Shown: piece by piece, positions 20,520-27,601 of the stretch
Layout of the letters: every line of letters starts with the position of its first letter
Position numbering within the stretch: position 1 is the stretch's first letter
The notes under the pieces: model-generated
What the model was told of the DNA's origin: nothing
The model's database searches: none
Seen by the model: only the letters and a program-made list of their open reading frames with translations
IMG/VR virus record: IMGVR_UViG_3300008954_000224
Span: 1 to 27,601 of that record
DNA length: 27,601 nt
Source of the DNA: a virus
Direction: 5' to 3' (one strand)
Made by a program: the position numbers and the translations under genes

Positions 20520-22864
20520 CAAAAATAAATTTTGTTACTTCATTTAATGAAGATATTTTAAAGAATGTTGGACATCATTTTTTAAAATCAATTAGTGAAC
20601 ATTGGGAACCTTCTTTAAATCTTGCATGTTATACACATGACTGTTCATTAGAAAGTTATTCTCTTCCTAAAAATAAATCTATTTCTTATAAACAATTAGA
20701 TAATATAGAAGATTATAAAACTTTTAAAGAAACTAATTCAATACATGATGGTACAGAGAATGGACAAGTTGCTTATAATTGGAGACTTGATGTTATCAGA
20801 TGGGCACATAAAGTATATGCTCTAACAGAATATGCTTTTGAATTAGCAGAAAAAGATAAAGAAGCAGGTTGGTTAATATGGATTGATGCTGATTCTTTTG
20901 CTAAGAAAAGATTAGTATCTGATGATATACTTGCTATGCTACCTGAAGCTTGTGATGTAGCTTATGCAGGTATCAGAACAACAGATGATAATGTACAATA
21001 TCTTGATACATCTTTTATGGCTTTTAATTTAAATAAAAAACCTGCTCTTGATTTACTAGGTGATTTAAGAGGTGCTTATAATTCAGGAGAATTAATTTCT
21101 TATAGAGAATGGCATGATGCATTTATAACAGAAAGATTATTAAATATTTATAAAGCACATGGAATGAAGATTATATCTTTGAATGGTATATCTGATTATG
21201 TTATGCACTTTAAAGGTATTCAAGATATAACTATGTTACCTGTTAGAGATAGTTCTGGTAGAAGATTATTTAATTTATCTGATGATGATACAAGTCCAGA
21301 TATTATGCCCACGAGATATAAACAAATTTTAGAAATTATAGAGGAGTATAAACCTAAATCAATTATCGAAGTAGGTACATGGAATGCAGGTCGTGCTATT
21401 GAAATGGCTCTTACTTCTTTCAAACACCATGATGAAATAGTTTATAAAGGTTTTGATTTATTTGAAGATGCTACTACTGAAACAGATATAGAAGAATTTA
21501 ATGTTAAAGCTCATAATACTCAGTCTGCAGTAATAAAAAGACTACAAGAATTTAGAGCTAAGATGATGAAAGATAAAAAAGTATTTACATTTGAAATAGG
21601 TAAAGGTAATTCCAGAGATATATTAAAAGATCGTACTGATTTAAATGCTGACTTTGTTTTAATAGGTGGTGGCAATAGTATTAAAACAGTAGCAAGTGAT
21701 TACAAACATTTAAAACACAATCCTATTGTTATGATTGATCATTATTTTTTAGAAGATAAAGATGGTAATCAAACTCCTGAAGAATTTCAAGGTGCAAATA
21801 AAGTATTAGATCAACTTAAAAAAGAAAAGAATAAAAGTATTAGACAATGGGTATTACCTTCAGCAGATAAAGTTCGTGGTGGTGGTCACACACATCTAGC
21901 TATTATTTTAAATGATAAAAAATTATCTAACATTCCTAAATCTCTTTTAAATGTACCTATTGTAGTTAATCCTAGAGATTGTGTATCAAAAGATTATATA
22001 CGTAATAATATAAAAGAGAATATGACTTTAATAGATGAGAAAAAATGGTTAGGAAAATATCTTTATCATTCAGGTAGAGCTATTATAGTTTCAGGAGGAC
22101 CTTATACAAACTATGATGAATTAAAAGCTACTATTAAAAAGTATGATGGTGAAGCAAAGATTGTATGTGTTAAACATTCTTATTTAAATTTATTAAAACA
22201 TGGAATACAACCTTGGGCTTGTGTTGTTCTTGATCCTAGACCTATTACAGGTACAAGTACACATGGTATAGTAAGAAAAGATTTATTTAAAGAGGTTGAT
22301 TCGAAAACTAAATTCTTTGTAGCTTCTATGACTGATCCTTCTGTTACAAAATATCTAAAAGAAAAAGATGCAAACATATGGGGATGGCACGCATTTACAG
22401 AATCATTAAGAGACCCTGAAGAACAGAAAAAAGGTATACAAAATAATGCAGTTAAAGTAAATGAAGAGTTAGGTATACCACTAGGAGCTACTCTTATAAC
22501 AGGTGGTACGTGTGCTGCTATGAGAACCATAGGTATCATGCACACTATGGGCTTTAGAGCTTTTGATTTATTTGGTTTTGATTGTAATATGGAAGAACCT
22601 ACTAAAGAAATGAAAAAAGAAACTACTGGTGCTGAAGATGAAGAACCAAGACCAAAGTATTTTCAAGTAGGTGTAAAGGATAAAAGTTATTGGACAACAG
22701 GAGAACTATTAGCTATGGCTCAAGATTGTGAAAGAACTTTTGCTGATCAAAAAATGGAAATGGATTTTACTTTTCATGGAGAGAATACATTAGTAGCTTC
22801 TTTATGGGAAATAGCTCAAGAAAATAAACAACATAAAACTTTTGAGGAAATATTTAATGACTGA
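20516..22864 (+). CDS. Three-domain GT / methyltransferase-like / DUF115 protein (782 aa)
   Basis: Residues 1-240 are a GT-A-like domain with WLIWIDADS (DAD 124-126) and YREWHDAF; 275-460 a class I methyltransferase-like fold with IIEVGTWNAG; 515-700 a DUF115/MptE-like domain (RAIIVSGGPY, WACVVLDPRP, LITGGTCAA, FDLFGFDC). The first two domains are a paralogue of the protein at 4114. In that one the acidic methyltransferase motif is FIDGGHS; here it reads LIGGGNS (near 383), so catalysis is doubtful and the domain may only bind. DUF115 members act in flagellin or surface glycosylation. Overlaps neighbours at both ends. Confidence 0.75.
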   Translation: MTKINFVTSFNEDILKNVGHHFLKSISEHWEPSLNLACYTHDCSLESYSLPKNKSISYKQLDNIEDYKTFKETNSIHDGTENGQVAYNWRLDVIRWAHKVYALTEYAFELAEKDKEAGWLIWIDADSFAKKRLVSDDILAMLPEACDVAYAGIRTTDDNVQYLDTSFMAFNLNKKPALDLLGDLRGAYNSGELISYREWHDAFITERLLNIYKAHGMKIISLNGISDYVMHFKGIQDITMLPVRDSSGRRLFNLSDDDTSPDIMPTRYKQILEIIEEYKPKSIIEVGTWNAGRAIEMALTSFKHHDEIVYKGFDLFEDATTETDIEEFNVKAHNTQSAVIKRLQEFRAKMMKDKKVFTFEIGKGNSRDILKDRTDLNADFVLIGGGNSIKTVASDYKHLKHNPIVMIDHYFLEDKDGNQTPEEFQGANKVLDQLKKEKNKSIRQWVLPSADKVRGGGHTHLAIILNDKKLSNIPKSLLNVPIVVNPRDCVSKDYIRNNIKENMTLIDEKKWLGKYLYHSGRAIIVSGGPYTNYDELKATIKKYDGEAKIVCVKHSYLNLLKHGIQPWACVVLDPRPITGTSTHGIVRKDLFKEVDSKTKFFVASMTDPSVTKYLKEKDANIWGWHAFTESLRDPEEQKKGIQNNAVKVNEELGIPLGATLITGGTCAAMRTIGIMHTMGFRAFDLFGFDCNMEEPTKEMKKETTGAEDEEPRPKYFQVGVKDKSYWTTGELLAMAQDCERTFADQKMEMDFTFHGENTLVASLWEIAQENKQHKTFEEIFND

Positions 22865-23543
22865 TTATGTATTACCACGTAAACCAGAACCCTCTCAAGA
22901 GTATATAGAATTACTTGATGCTTATAAAGATTTGCATAATGATACAGGTGCATTTAAAGGTATAAGTTTAGTACCTTTTATTCTTGTTATTAAAGATCTT
23001 ATAAAAGAAAATAAATGTAAAACATTATTTGATTATGGTTGTGGTAAAGGTATACCTTATCATAAAGAATATTTTAAAGCTGCTGATCCTAAAAATAAAT
23101 GGAAAGAGTTTGATAAACCTATACAAGATGTATGGGGAATAGATGAATTTTTTCTTTATGATCCTGCTTATCCTGACCATGATAAATTACCTAATAAAAA
23201 ATATGATATAGTATTATGTACTGATGTTCTTGAACATATACCTGAAGATGATTTAGATTGGGTGATAAGAGAAGTATTAAGTTATGCAAATAAAATTGTA
23301 TTTATAAATGTCTGTGCTATGAAAGCATTAAAGACATTTCCAAAAGGAAAACATAAAGGAAGAAATGTTCATGTATCTCTCTTTAGTCACAATGAATGGG
23401 TAGAAAGACTAGCAAATATATGGAGAGATTTTAAACATTTAAAAATTTATTTAGCTACAACAGGAGATCAAGGTGAAAAAAGTTTAAAAGGAGTTTGTAT
23501 TAAACGTAATACAGATCCTATTAAAAAACCAAAGGTACTATGA
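22857..23543 (+). CDS. Class I SAM-dependent methyltransferase (228 aa)
   Basis: ATG 22857 (MTDYVLPRKP) has GAGGAA 7 bases upstream; an in-frame TTG at 22842 is not needed. DYGCGKG is the SAM-binding glycine loop, YDIVLCTDVLEHI the acidic motif and post-motif region. Likely methylates a sugar or other small acceptor together with the preceding glycosyltransferases. Overlaps the three-domain gene by 8 bases. Confidence 0.8.
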   Translation: MTDYVLPRKPEPSQEYIELLDAYKDLHNDTGAFKGISLVPFILVIKDLIKENKCKTLFDYGCGKGIPYHKEYFKAADPKNKWKEFDKPIQDVWGIDEFFLYDPAYPDHDKLPNKKYDIVLCTDVLEHIPEDDLDWVIREVLSYANKIVFINVCAMKALKTFPKGKHKGRNVHVSLFSHNEWVERLANIWRDFKHLKIYLATTGDQGEKSLKGVCIKRNTDPIKKPKVL

Positions 23544-23572
23544 ACATTTAAATAGAAAGGAGTAAAATAAAA

Positions 23573-23734
23573 ATGTTCCCTTATAATGAAGATGAATGGC
23601 TGTGGTTATCAGCTAAAAAAACTTTACAAGGAGAAATAACATGGCTAAACAAACAAAGAAAGTTGTTCAGCATACCAAGAATACTATTCAAAATCTTATG
23701 GGCAAACCTTCGTCTAAAGGTTTGGTATTCTTAA
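23573..23734 (+). CDS. Possible small protein overlapping the next gene (53 aa)
   Basis: Starts MFPYNEDEWL with AAAGGAG about 11 bases upstream. The first 22 residues look like real protein; the remainder is read in a different frame over the first 94 bases of the gene at 23641. That next gene has its own ribosome binding site, so the overlap is a genuine dual reading or this one is spurious in its second half. Confidence 0.4.
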   Translation: MFPYNEDEWLWLSAKKTLQGEITWLNKQRKLFSIPRILFKILWANLRLKVWYS

Positions 23735-24027
23735 TAGGTATTATTTTAGTACTTATTATATTTTCTATGCTTGGAAAACCTAAAGACGCAGAATCTGCTG
23801 AAGAGATGCGAAGTACTCTTCCTGGTTGGTCTCTTGGGTATAGATATTGGTATGATATGGATGAGAATGAGAAATCCAAACTAAGACTGTTTGGAAAATA
23901 TAAACAAAGAAGTGGTAATACTTTTAGAATTGGTTGGGATAGACAGGTTGGTAAAGATTTAAATCAATTTGAATTGAATCCTGATGATGATGGAGTTATA
24001 TTCTTTGAACAGGAGATTAAATTTTAA
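23641..24027 (+). CDS. Membrane-anchored hypothetical protein (128 aa)
   Basis: Basic N-terminus (KQTKKVVQHTK), one membrane segment at about 27-44 (LVFLIGIILVLIIFSMLG), then a periplasmic domain with repeated YRYWYD/RIGWDR aromatic strands, beta-barrel-like or lipocalin-like in pattern. AAGGAG upstream. Not recognised. First of a run of five envelope proteins before the terminase gene; a spanin or assembly role is conceivable. Confidence 0.65.
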   Translation: MAKQTKKVVQHTKNTIQNLMGKPSSKGLVFLIGIILVLIIFSMLGKPKDAESAEEMRSTLPGWSLGYRYWYDMDENEKSKLRLFGKYKQRSGNTFRIGWDRQVGKDLNQFELNPDDDGVIFFEQEIKF

Positions 24028-24170
24028 TGAGATTTTTATTAATATTAATTAGTACATGTTTTTTTTCAGCATGTGCTCTTGACTCAAGTCAGGTAGATAG
24101 TACAGTCATACAAGATAGTACTGTTATAAAATCTACTGAAGCTTGTACAGATAAAGGAACATGTAAATGA
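24027..24170 (+). CDS. Small lipoprotein (47 aa)
   Basis: Hydrophobic start MRFLLILISTCFFSAC with lipobox F-S-A-C16, then a polar Ser/Thr/Val-rich tail containing two further cysteines. Typical outer-membrane lipoprotein of o-spanin size. The ATG overlaps the previous stop (TAATG) and its own stop overlaps the next start (ATGA). With the following membrane protein it could form a two-component spanin; this is inference. Confidence 0.65.
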   Translation: MRFLLILISTCFFSACALDSSQVDSTVIQDSTVIKSTEACTDKGTCK

Positions 24171-24298
24171 TAAAATATATAATAGCAATCCTAATTATAG
24201 GAGCACTTGCTTTTGGTGGGTGGTATCTATATCAAGAACATACAACTGAAGAAGTTATGTTACCAGAACCAGCACCAATAACTACTCAAGCAGAATAA
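24167..24298 (+). CDS. Small inner-membrane protein (43 aa)
   Basis: One membrane segment (about 3-22, IIAILIIGALAFGGWYLYQ) then a short acidic, Pro-rich tail. Single-pass N-in topology. Overlaps both neighbours (ATGA and TAATG), so coupled translation is likely. Could be an i-spanin-like or phage envelope protein; too short for a full i-spanin. Confidence 0.6.
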   Translation: MIKYIIAILIIGALAFGGWYLYQEHTTEEVMLPEPAPITTQAE

Positions 24299-24639
24299 TG
24301 CCTGAGATATTTCATGTAGCTATGCTTCTCATTTGCTTTCATGGGGAGTGTACTACATTTGAGAGTGCACCTTATTCAAGAAATATAAGTGCAGATCAAT
24401 GTCAAAAAATGTTAATATATACTTTTCAAACTCAAGTTGGTCCTTACTATGATAAGATTATTGATTTTGAAAAAGATAACCCTGAAGATATAGTAATTAA
24501 ATATGCAGGTTGTGATACAACGCATAGAAACCCTGAAGATGATAATGATTGGAGGATAACACCTAATGTTGATCCAAAACTTCACACGCCAGATCAAAAC
24601 GATCTTAGGTGGCAACAAGAAAAAGGAAAAGAACTCTAA
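24298..24639 (+). CDS. Small secreted-type protein with Cys (113 aa)
   Basis: Hydrophobic start (IFHVAMLLICFHG), then cysteines 13, 18, 35 and 71 that could form disulphides in the periplasm. Similar in layout to the 59-aa protein at 18865. Acidic and polar C-terminus. TAATG junction, weak Shine-Dalgarno. Not recognised. Confidence 0.6.
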   Translation: MPEIFHVAMLLICFHGECTTFESAPYSRNISADQCQKMLIYTFQTQVGPYYDKIIDFEKDNPEDIVIKYAGCDTTHRNPEDDNDWRITPNVDPKLHTPDQNDLRWQQEKGKEL

Positions 24640-24715
24640 TGTCTTTGTTGTTGCTTTTTATTATGCTGTTATAACAGGTCTTGTTGCAGGTTTATTTCAT
24701 TGGATAGTTAATTAA
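24566..24715 (+). CDS. Small membrane protein nested in preceding gene (49 aa)
   Basis: Frame starting MLIQNFTRQI inside the 113-aa gene, with a GGAGG ribosome binding site (24551-24555) about 10 bases upstream. Basic residues 8-22 precede a membrane segment NVFVVAFYYAVITGLVAGLF (25-44). The first 25 codons overlap the upstream gene in another frame; its stop forms TAATG with the terminase start. The ribosome binding site, membrane segment and junction make it credible. Confidence 0.6.
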   Translation: MLIQNFTRQIKTILGGNKKKEKNSNVFVVAFYYAVITGLVAGLFHWIVN

Positions 24716-25131
24716 TGGCATTAAACGAAAAACAAGAACGCTTTGCTCAAGCATATATTCTACATAGGAATGCTAAAGAAGCTGCGAAAGCTGCAGGATA
24801 TACAGCAAATTCAGGACAAGCTTTAGCTAATCAAGGGCATAGACTTATTCATAATGATGAAGTTAAAGAACGTATAGAAGAATTAGAAAATAATCTTGAG
24901 ACAAATGTAGATGTTATATCTGAAATAGAAACACAGTATACCTATGCTAAAAACAATGGACATACAAATAGTGCTATTAAAGCATTGGAATTATTATCAA
25001 GAGTAAGAGGAGCTAAGAGTGACAAAGAAATTGATATGTCACCTGAAGGTCTTGAAGCTAATATAGTTGATACTCTAAAGATATTAGGTAAGAAAAAGGT
25101 TATGGAATTTGTTAAGAAATGTGGGTTTTAA
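24715..25131 (+). CDS. terS: Terminase small subunit
   Basis: Residues 1-60 match the small terminase family (LNEKQERFAQAYI, RNAKEAAKAAGYTANSGQ as helix-turn-helix, LIHNDEVKERIEEL). It recognises the packaging site on concatemeric DNA and recruits the large subunit. The C-terminal part (DMSPEGLEANIVDTLK) is helical, for oligomerisation. 138 residues is on the short side but normal for the family. The large subunit is not downstream in this window: a leftward gene begins at once. Confidence 0.8.
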   Translation: MALNEKQERFAQAYILHRNAKEAAKAAGYTANSGQALANQGHRLIHNDEVKERIEELENNLETNVDVISEIETQYTYAKNNGHTNSAIKALELLSRVRGAKSDKEIDMSPEGLEANIVDTLKILGKKKVMEFVKKCGF

Positions 25132-25710
25132 TTATTGACCAGCTAAAGGATTATCTAAAGCTCGTTGTAACATCTCACGTAACTTTGATTCTAATTCTGA
25201 TAGTTTACTATCTATTAGTTCTATTCTTCGTTGTGCATCAGACTCGATTGCTGTACGTTTAGAATCAAATCTGTCACTTGCATGGTCAATCATAGTTCTT
25301 AAATCTGTTTCAGTTTGTCTAAGAGAAGTTCTTACTTCTTGATCCATATTACGAGAACGTCTATCAACTCCAGCAACTTGATCTTGTACTTCATTAATAT
25401 CTTTTCTTAAATCTATACGTATAGTTCGTGCATCATCTTGTGCTGCACCTACAAGTTCTTTTACAGTACGTAATTCTGTACCCATATTATCTTCTAAAGA
25501 TATTATTCTTTCTTCTAATACATCTAATTTTAAATTAAAACCAGAAAGATCAGGAGCAATATATTCATTTATCTTATCCTCCATAGCAACCCACCTAGCA
25601 TATCCCTCAAATCCTGCCCATATAGCACCACCTAAAGTTCCTAGTAATGGGAAAATTAAAAATAATCTACCACCTTTTATCTTAATACCTTGATATTCTA
25701 CTTCACTCAT
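25132..25710 (-). CDS. Membrane-anchored coiled-coil protein (192 aa)
   Basis: One membrane segment near residues 15-35 (LFLIFPLLGTLGGAIWAGF) and then a long predicted coiled coil (50-190) with many charged heptads (LDVLEERIISLEDNMG, RTSLRQTETDLRT). Such proteins may act as holin-antiholin partners or virion-associated spacer proteins. The stop abuts the terminase stop (TAA|TTA) with no gap, so no room exists for a terminator between the convergent genes. Start overlaps the previous gene by 8 bases. Confidence 0.7.
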   Translation of the reverse strand: MSEVEYQGIKIKGGRLFLIFPLLGTLGGAIWAGFEGYARWVAMEDKINEYIAPDLSGFNLKLDVLEERIISLEDNMGTELRTVKELVGAAQDDARTIRIDLRKDINEVQDQVAGVDRRSRNMDQEVRTSLRQTETDLRTMIDHASDRFDSKRTAIESDAQRRIELIDSKLSELESKLREMLQRALDNPLAGQ

Positions 25711-27202
25711 ATTGTTGCTGAATCATCCTTTCCATTTGTAAGTTTGATCTAACACTTAGATAATCTCCAAGAGGATCAGGCATTAATTGATCAGTATAAA
25801 TCTCTTCTTCTACATACCATTGCATTTGTTGTACTATATCTTGTTGTTGATATTGTTGTATATCAGGACCAAGAGCAGTCACTAATGCTATGGTTGTCAT
25901 CTGTGCTACAGGATCATATTGTGATTGAATTGTAGCAAGTATTTCATTTGCTTTAGCTTGTTTCTTTTGTTGTTGTTTTGTAGTTTCTAATTTCTTTGTT
26001 TCTGTTTTCTGACCCACCTCTTCTGCATCCACATCCTTACTCGCAGTTTTCTTTTCTTGTGGTTCAATCTCTTCTTTAGCTTCGTCTTTAATCTCTTCCA
26101 TATTATTGTCTTCAGAAACATCAGCAACCTCCTTTGTAGGTTCTTCGTTAGTTTCTTCTACAACTTCTACTTCTACTGGTTCTTGTTCAATAGCAGGTTC
26201 TTTAACCTCTTCTAATGTTGGCATAGATACGTCAACATCCATCCCTATATCTTGTATCTCTTCTACCATTTCCTGAACTTCTGTTATAACTTCTTCATAT
26301 GATATAGTACCTTCGTTATATTCTTCCATCATTGCACCCATTTCTATTGGCACGTCTACCATCATCTCTTCCATAGGTTGTTCCATAGTAGGTATATCAA
26401 ATGTCATAACTATATCAAACTCTTCCATCATCTCATCCATTTGATACTGTTCTTCTGGTGTAGCTATATCATATTGTTCAATAAGTTCTATTGTTATTTG
26501 ATCTTCCATTAATCCTGGTTGAACAATTTCTATCCATGTTTCTACTGATGTTGTTATATGATTGTAATTAACTGTGTATTCTACATTATCAAAATAATAA
26601 TTCTTTGCTCCACCTATTCTTATAAATACTTTATCTAAATCTCCTGCAAAATCATATGTTCCTGAATATGTTGTAGGTGTTTGATTATTTTCTAATGTAA
26701 TCTGTCCTGTATCCCATTGTAAAACATTATTATTATAACCTTTTGTTTGAAAATATCCTGTAGTATTAGCTTTTGAATGATGCATCTGTAATTCCCATTC
26801 TAATGCACCTCCATCTGATATATGAAAATCTGATATGTCTACATATTGATCAAAGGTTGTGAGAGAATTTGATGTACCTTTTCCACACGTACCTGTACCA
26901 AAATATGCATTACAATTTGGCATACTCGCAGGACCTAGCCCACCCCAATCTAGATCCATATCTCCCTCGTAACGATTTGCTACGATACCTGTATCTTTAT
27001 GTAGTATATCACCTGTTGTTTTATGTTCAACAGTTGTAGTAGTTTCTGTTATTGTATCTATATGTCCTTCACCTAGATGCTCAGTCTCTATCTCTTGGGT
27101 AACTGTATCACCCTCTTCAAGCATTTGTGCATTAGATGAGTAACAATATAAGAAGAACAGAGAAAATACCAAGAGCATTTTCATCAGTAATATATTCTTC
27201 AT
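25703..27202 (-). CDS. Secreted, acidic-repeat phage protein (499 aa)
   Basis: Signal peptide of about 25 residues (LLMKMLLVFSLFFLYCYSSNAQ). Residues 80-230 look like a beta-sandwich (CNAYFGTGTCGKGTS, WELQMHHSKANTTG, YFDNVEYTVNYN), a domain I recall from uncultured marine phages. Residues 240-430 are Glu/Met/Val-rich low-complexity, then KETASK-like Lys/Gln stretch, then a helical end (YQQQDIVQQMQWYVEEE). Likely a structural or host-interacting protein. It starts inside the upstream gene by 71 bases. Confidence 0.65.
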   Translation of the reverse strand: MKNILLMKMLLVFSLFFLYCYSSNAQMLEEGDTVTQEIETEHLGEGHIDTITETTTTVEHKTTGDILHKDTGIVANRYEGDMDLDWGGLGPASMPNCNAYFGTGTCGKGTSNSLTTFDQYVDISDFHISDGGALEWELQMHHSKANTTGYFQTKGYNNNVLQWDTGQITLENNQTPTTYSGTYDFAGDLDKVFIRIGGAKNYYFDNVEYTVNYNHITTSVETWIEIVQPGLMEDQITIELIEQYDIATPEEQYQMDEMMEEFDIVMTFDIPTMEQPMEEMMVDVPIEMGAMMEEYNEGTISYEEVITEVQEMVEEIQDIGMDVDVSMPTLEEVKEPAIEQEPVEVEVVEETNEEPTKEVADVSEDNNMEEIKDEAKEEIEPQEKKTASKDVDAEEVGQKTETKKLETTKQQQKKQAKANEILATIQSQYDPVAQMTTIALVTALGPDIQQYQQQDIVQQMQWYVEEEIYTDQLMPDPLGDYLSVRSNLQMERMIQQQYE

Positions 27203-27601
27203 CTTTAATATTTTCCTTTAACCACTTCTCATAATCAGGTCGTTTTTCTGGATTTTCTAACCATTCTTTTGCAGCGTCTACACCAATTTTTCCCATGTAT
27301 GGGCATGGTGTTCCTGCCATTTCCATTGCTCTAAAGACTCTTTCATCTTGACATAACATGGATACTGCTGCAACTTTCATACCCATAAAATATAAAGATC
27401 TACTTAATTTTAATCTTTCACAATTTAAATCTCTTATAGATGTACCACCTGCTATTCCTAGTATCTGTGATTGTATAGCAGCAGATGCAGCAAAGCTACA
27501 GACATCTTGATTACTGTTCATAATAGATGGAGCACTTGCAGTTGATGGAGTTCTATCAACGCTAGTTGTTCCACTAACAGTAGAGGTAGTAGATGTTACT
27601 G
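27132..27601 (-). CDS. Phage conserved protein, 5' end outside the window (partial)
   Basis: The frame is open to the right edge, so the listed start is the window end; an ATG at 27521 is internal. The readable part begins with a Thr/Ser-rich linker, then the motif NCERLKLSRSLYFMGMKVAA and CQDERVF..MEMAGTPCPY, a family I recall from marine phages. The C-terminus is hydrophobic (ALGIFSVLLILLLI), a membrane segment. Its last 71 bases encode, in another frame, the signal peptide of the next protein. Confidence 0.7.
   Translation of the reverse strand, partial: VTSTTSTVSGTTSVDRTPSTASAPSIMNSNQDVCSFAASAAIQSQILGIAGGTSIRDLNCERLKLSRSLYFMGMKVAAVSMLCQDERVFRAMEMAGTPCPYMGKIGVDAAKEWLENPEKRPDYEKWLKENIKDEEYITDENALGIFSVLLILLLI

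Noticed and set aside
1-27601. CRISPR arrays, insertion sequences, integrase or phage RNA polymerase
   Set aside because: No regularly spaced repeats, no transposase, integrase or T7-type RNA polymerase signature was seen on either strand.

Overview
The window is a strongly AT-rich, densely packed stretch of a tailed-bacteriophage genome. It holds a T7-like replication block (primase-helicase, family A DNA polymerase, endonuclease VII, ssDNA-binding protein, PD-(D/E)XK nucleases), a monomeric B12-dependent ribonucleotide reductase, a small heat-shock protein, glycan-modifying enzymes and a terminase small subunit. I see no cellular housekeeping genes, no tRNA, no CRISPR array and no phage RNA polymerase. 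The AT richness, gene content and recurring small genes suggest a phage of a marine alphaproteobacterium, of the SAR11/SAR116 podophage kind. That assignment is inference.

Layout. Positions 1-472 are non-coding, with a palindrome next to a G-rich tract, a tandem repeat and a bidirectional terminator. Positions 473-1733 hold a leftward cassette of three genes, including a recognisable phage family with a cysteine cluster and an RLNGTSDI motif. Positions 1734-1940 form a divergent control region built around a 40-bp inverted repeat. From 1941 to 9305 run many short rightward genes with overlapping ends. Among them are a glycosyltransferase-methyltransferase fusion, an ssDNA-binding-like protein fused to a GIY-YIG-type domain, a candidate structured RNA and a SleB-like cell-wall hydrolase. 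Replication genes occupy 9310-16116: primase-helicase, zinc-ribbon protein, polymerase, endonuclease VII, nuclease, SSB, exonuclease and a GIY-YIG homing endonuclease. DUF3310 protein, ribonucleotide reductase and Hsp20 follow (16091-19677). Then come a glycosyltransferase, a large three-domain GT-MT-DUF115 protein and a methyltransferase (19731-23543), a run of small membrane or secreted proteins, and the terminase small subunit (24715-25131). The last 2.5 kb is a leftward cassette of membrane and secreted proteins, cut by the window edge.

How it works together. The nucleases plus ribonucleotide reductase would supply nucleotides for a T7-type replisome. SSB and Hsp20 each sit in an insulated promoter-gene-terminator unit with near-identical promoters, suggesting strong, separately timed expression from host sigma70-type RNA polymerase. 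The three glycosyltransferase-like genes and two methyltransferase modules probably modify a surface glycan or virion component.

Most notable observations: the divergent operator dyad; the SSB/GIY-YIG fusion with an internal ribosome binding site beside an intact SSB paralogue; an out-of-frame SSB-Ct-like tail (ending DEEIPF) after the primase-helicase; the paired GT-MT paralogues, one with a degenerate acidic motif; and several real small genes found only through overlaps and ribosome binding sites.
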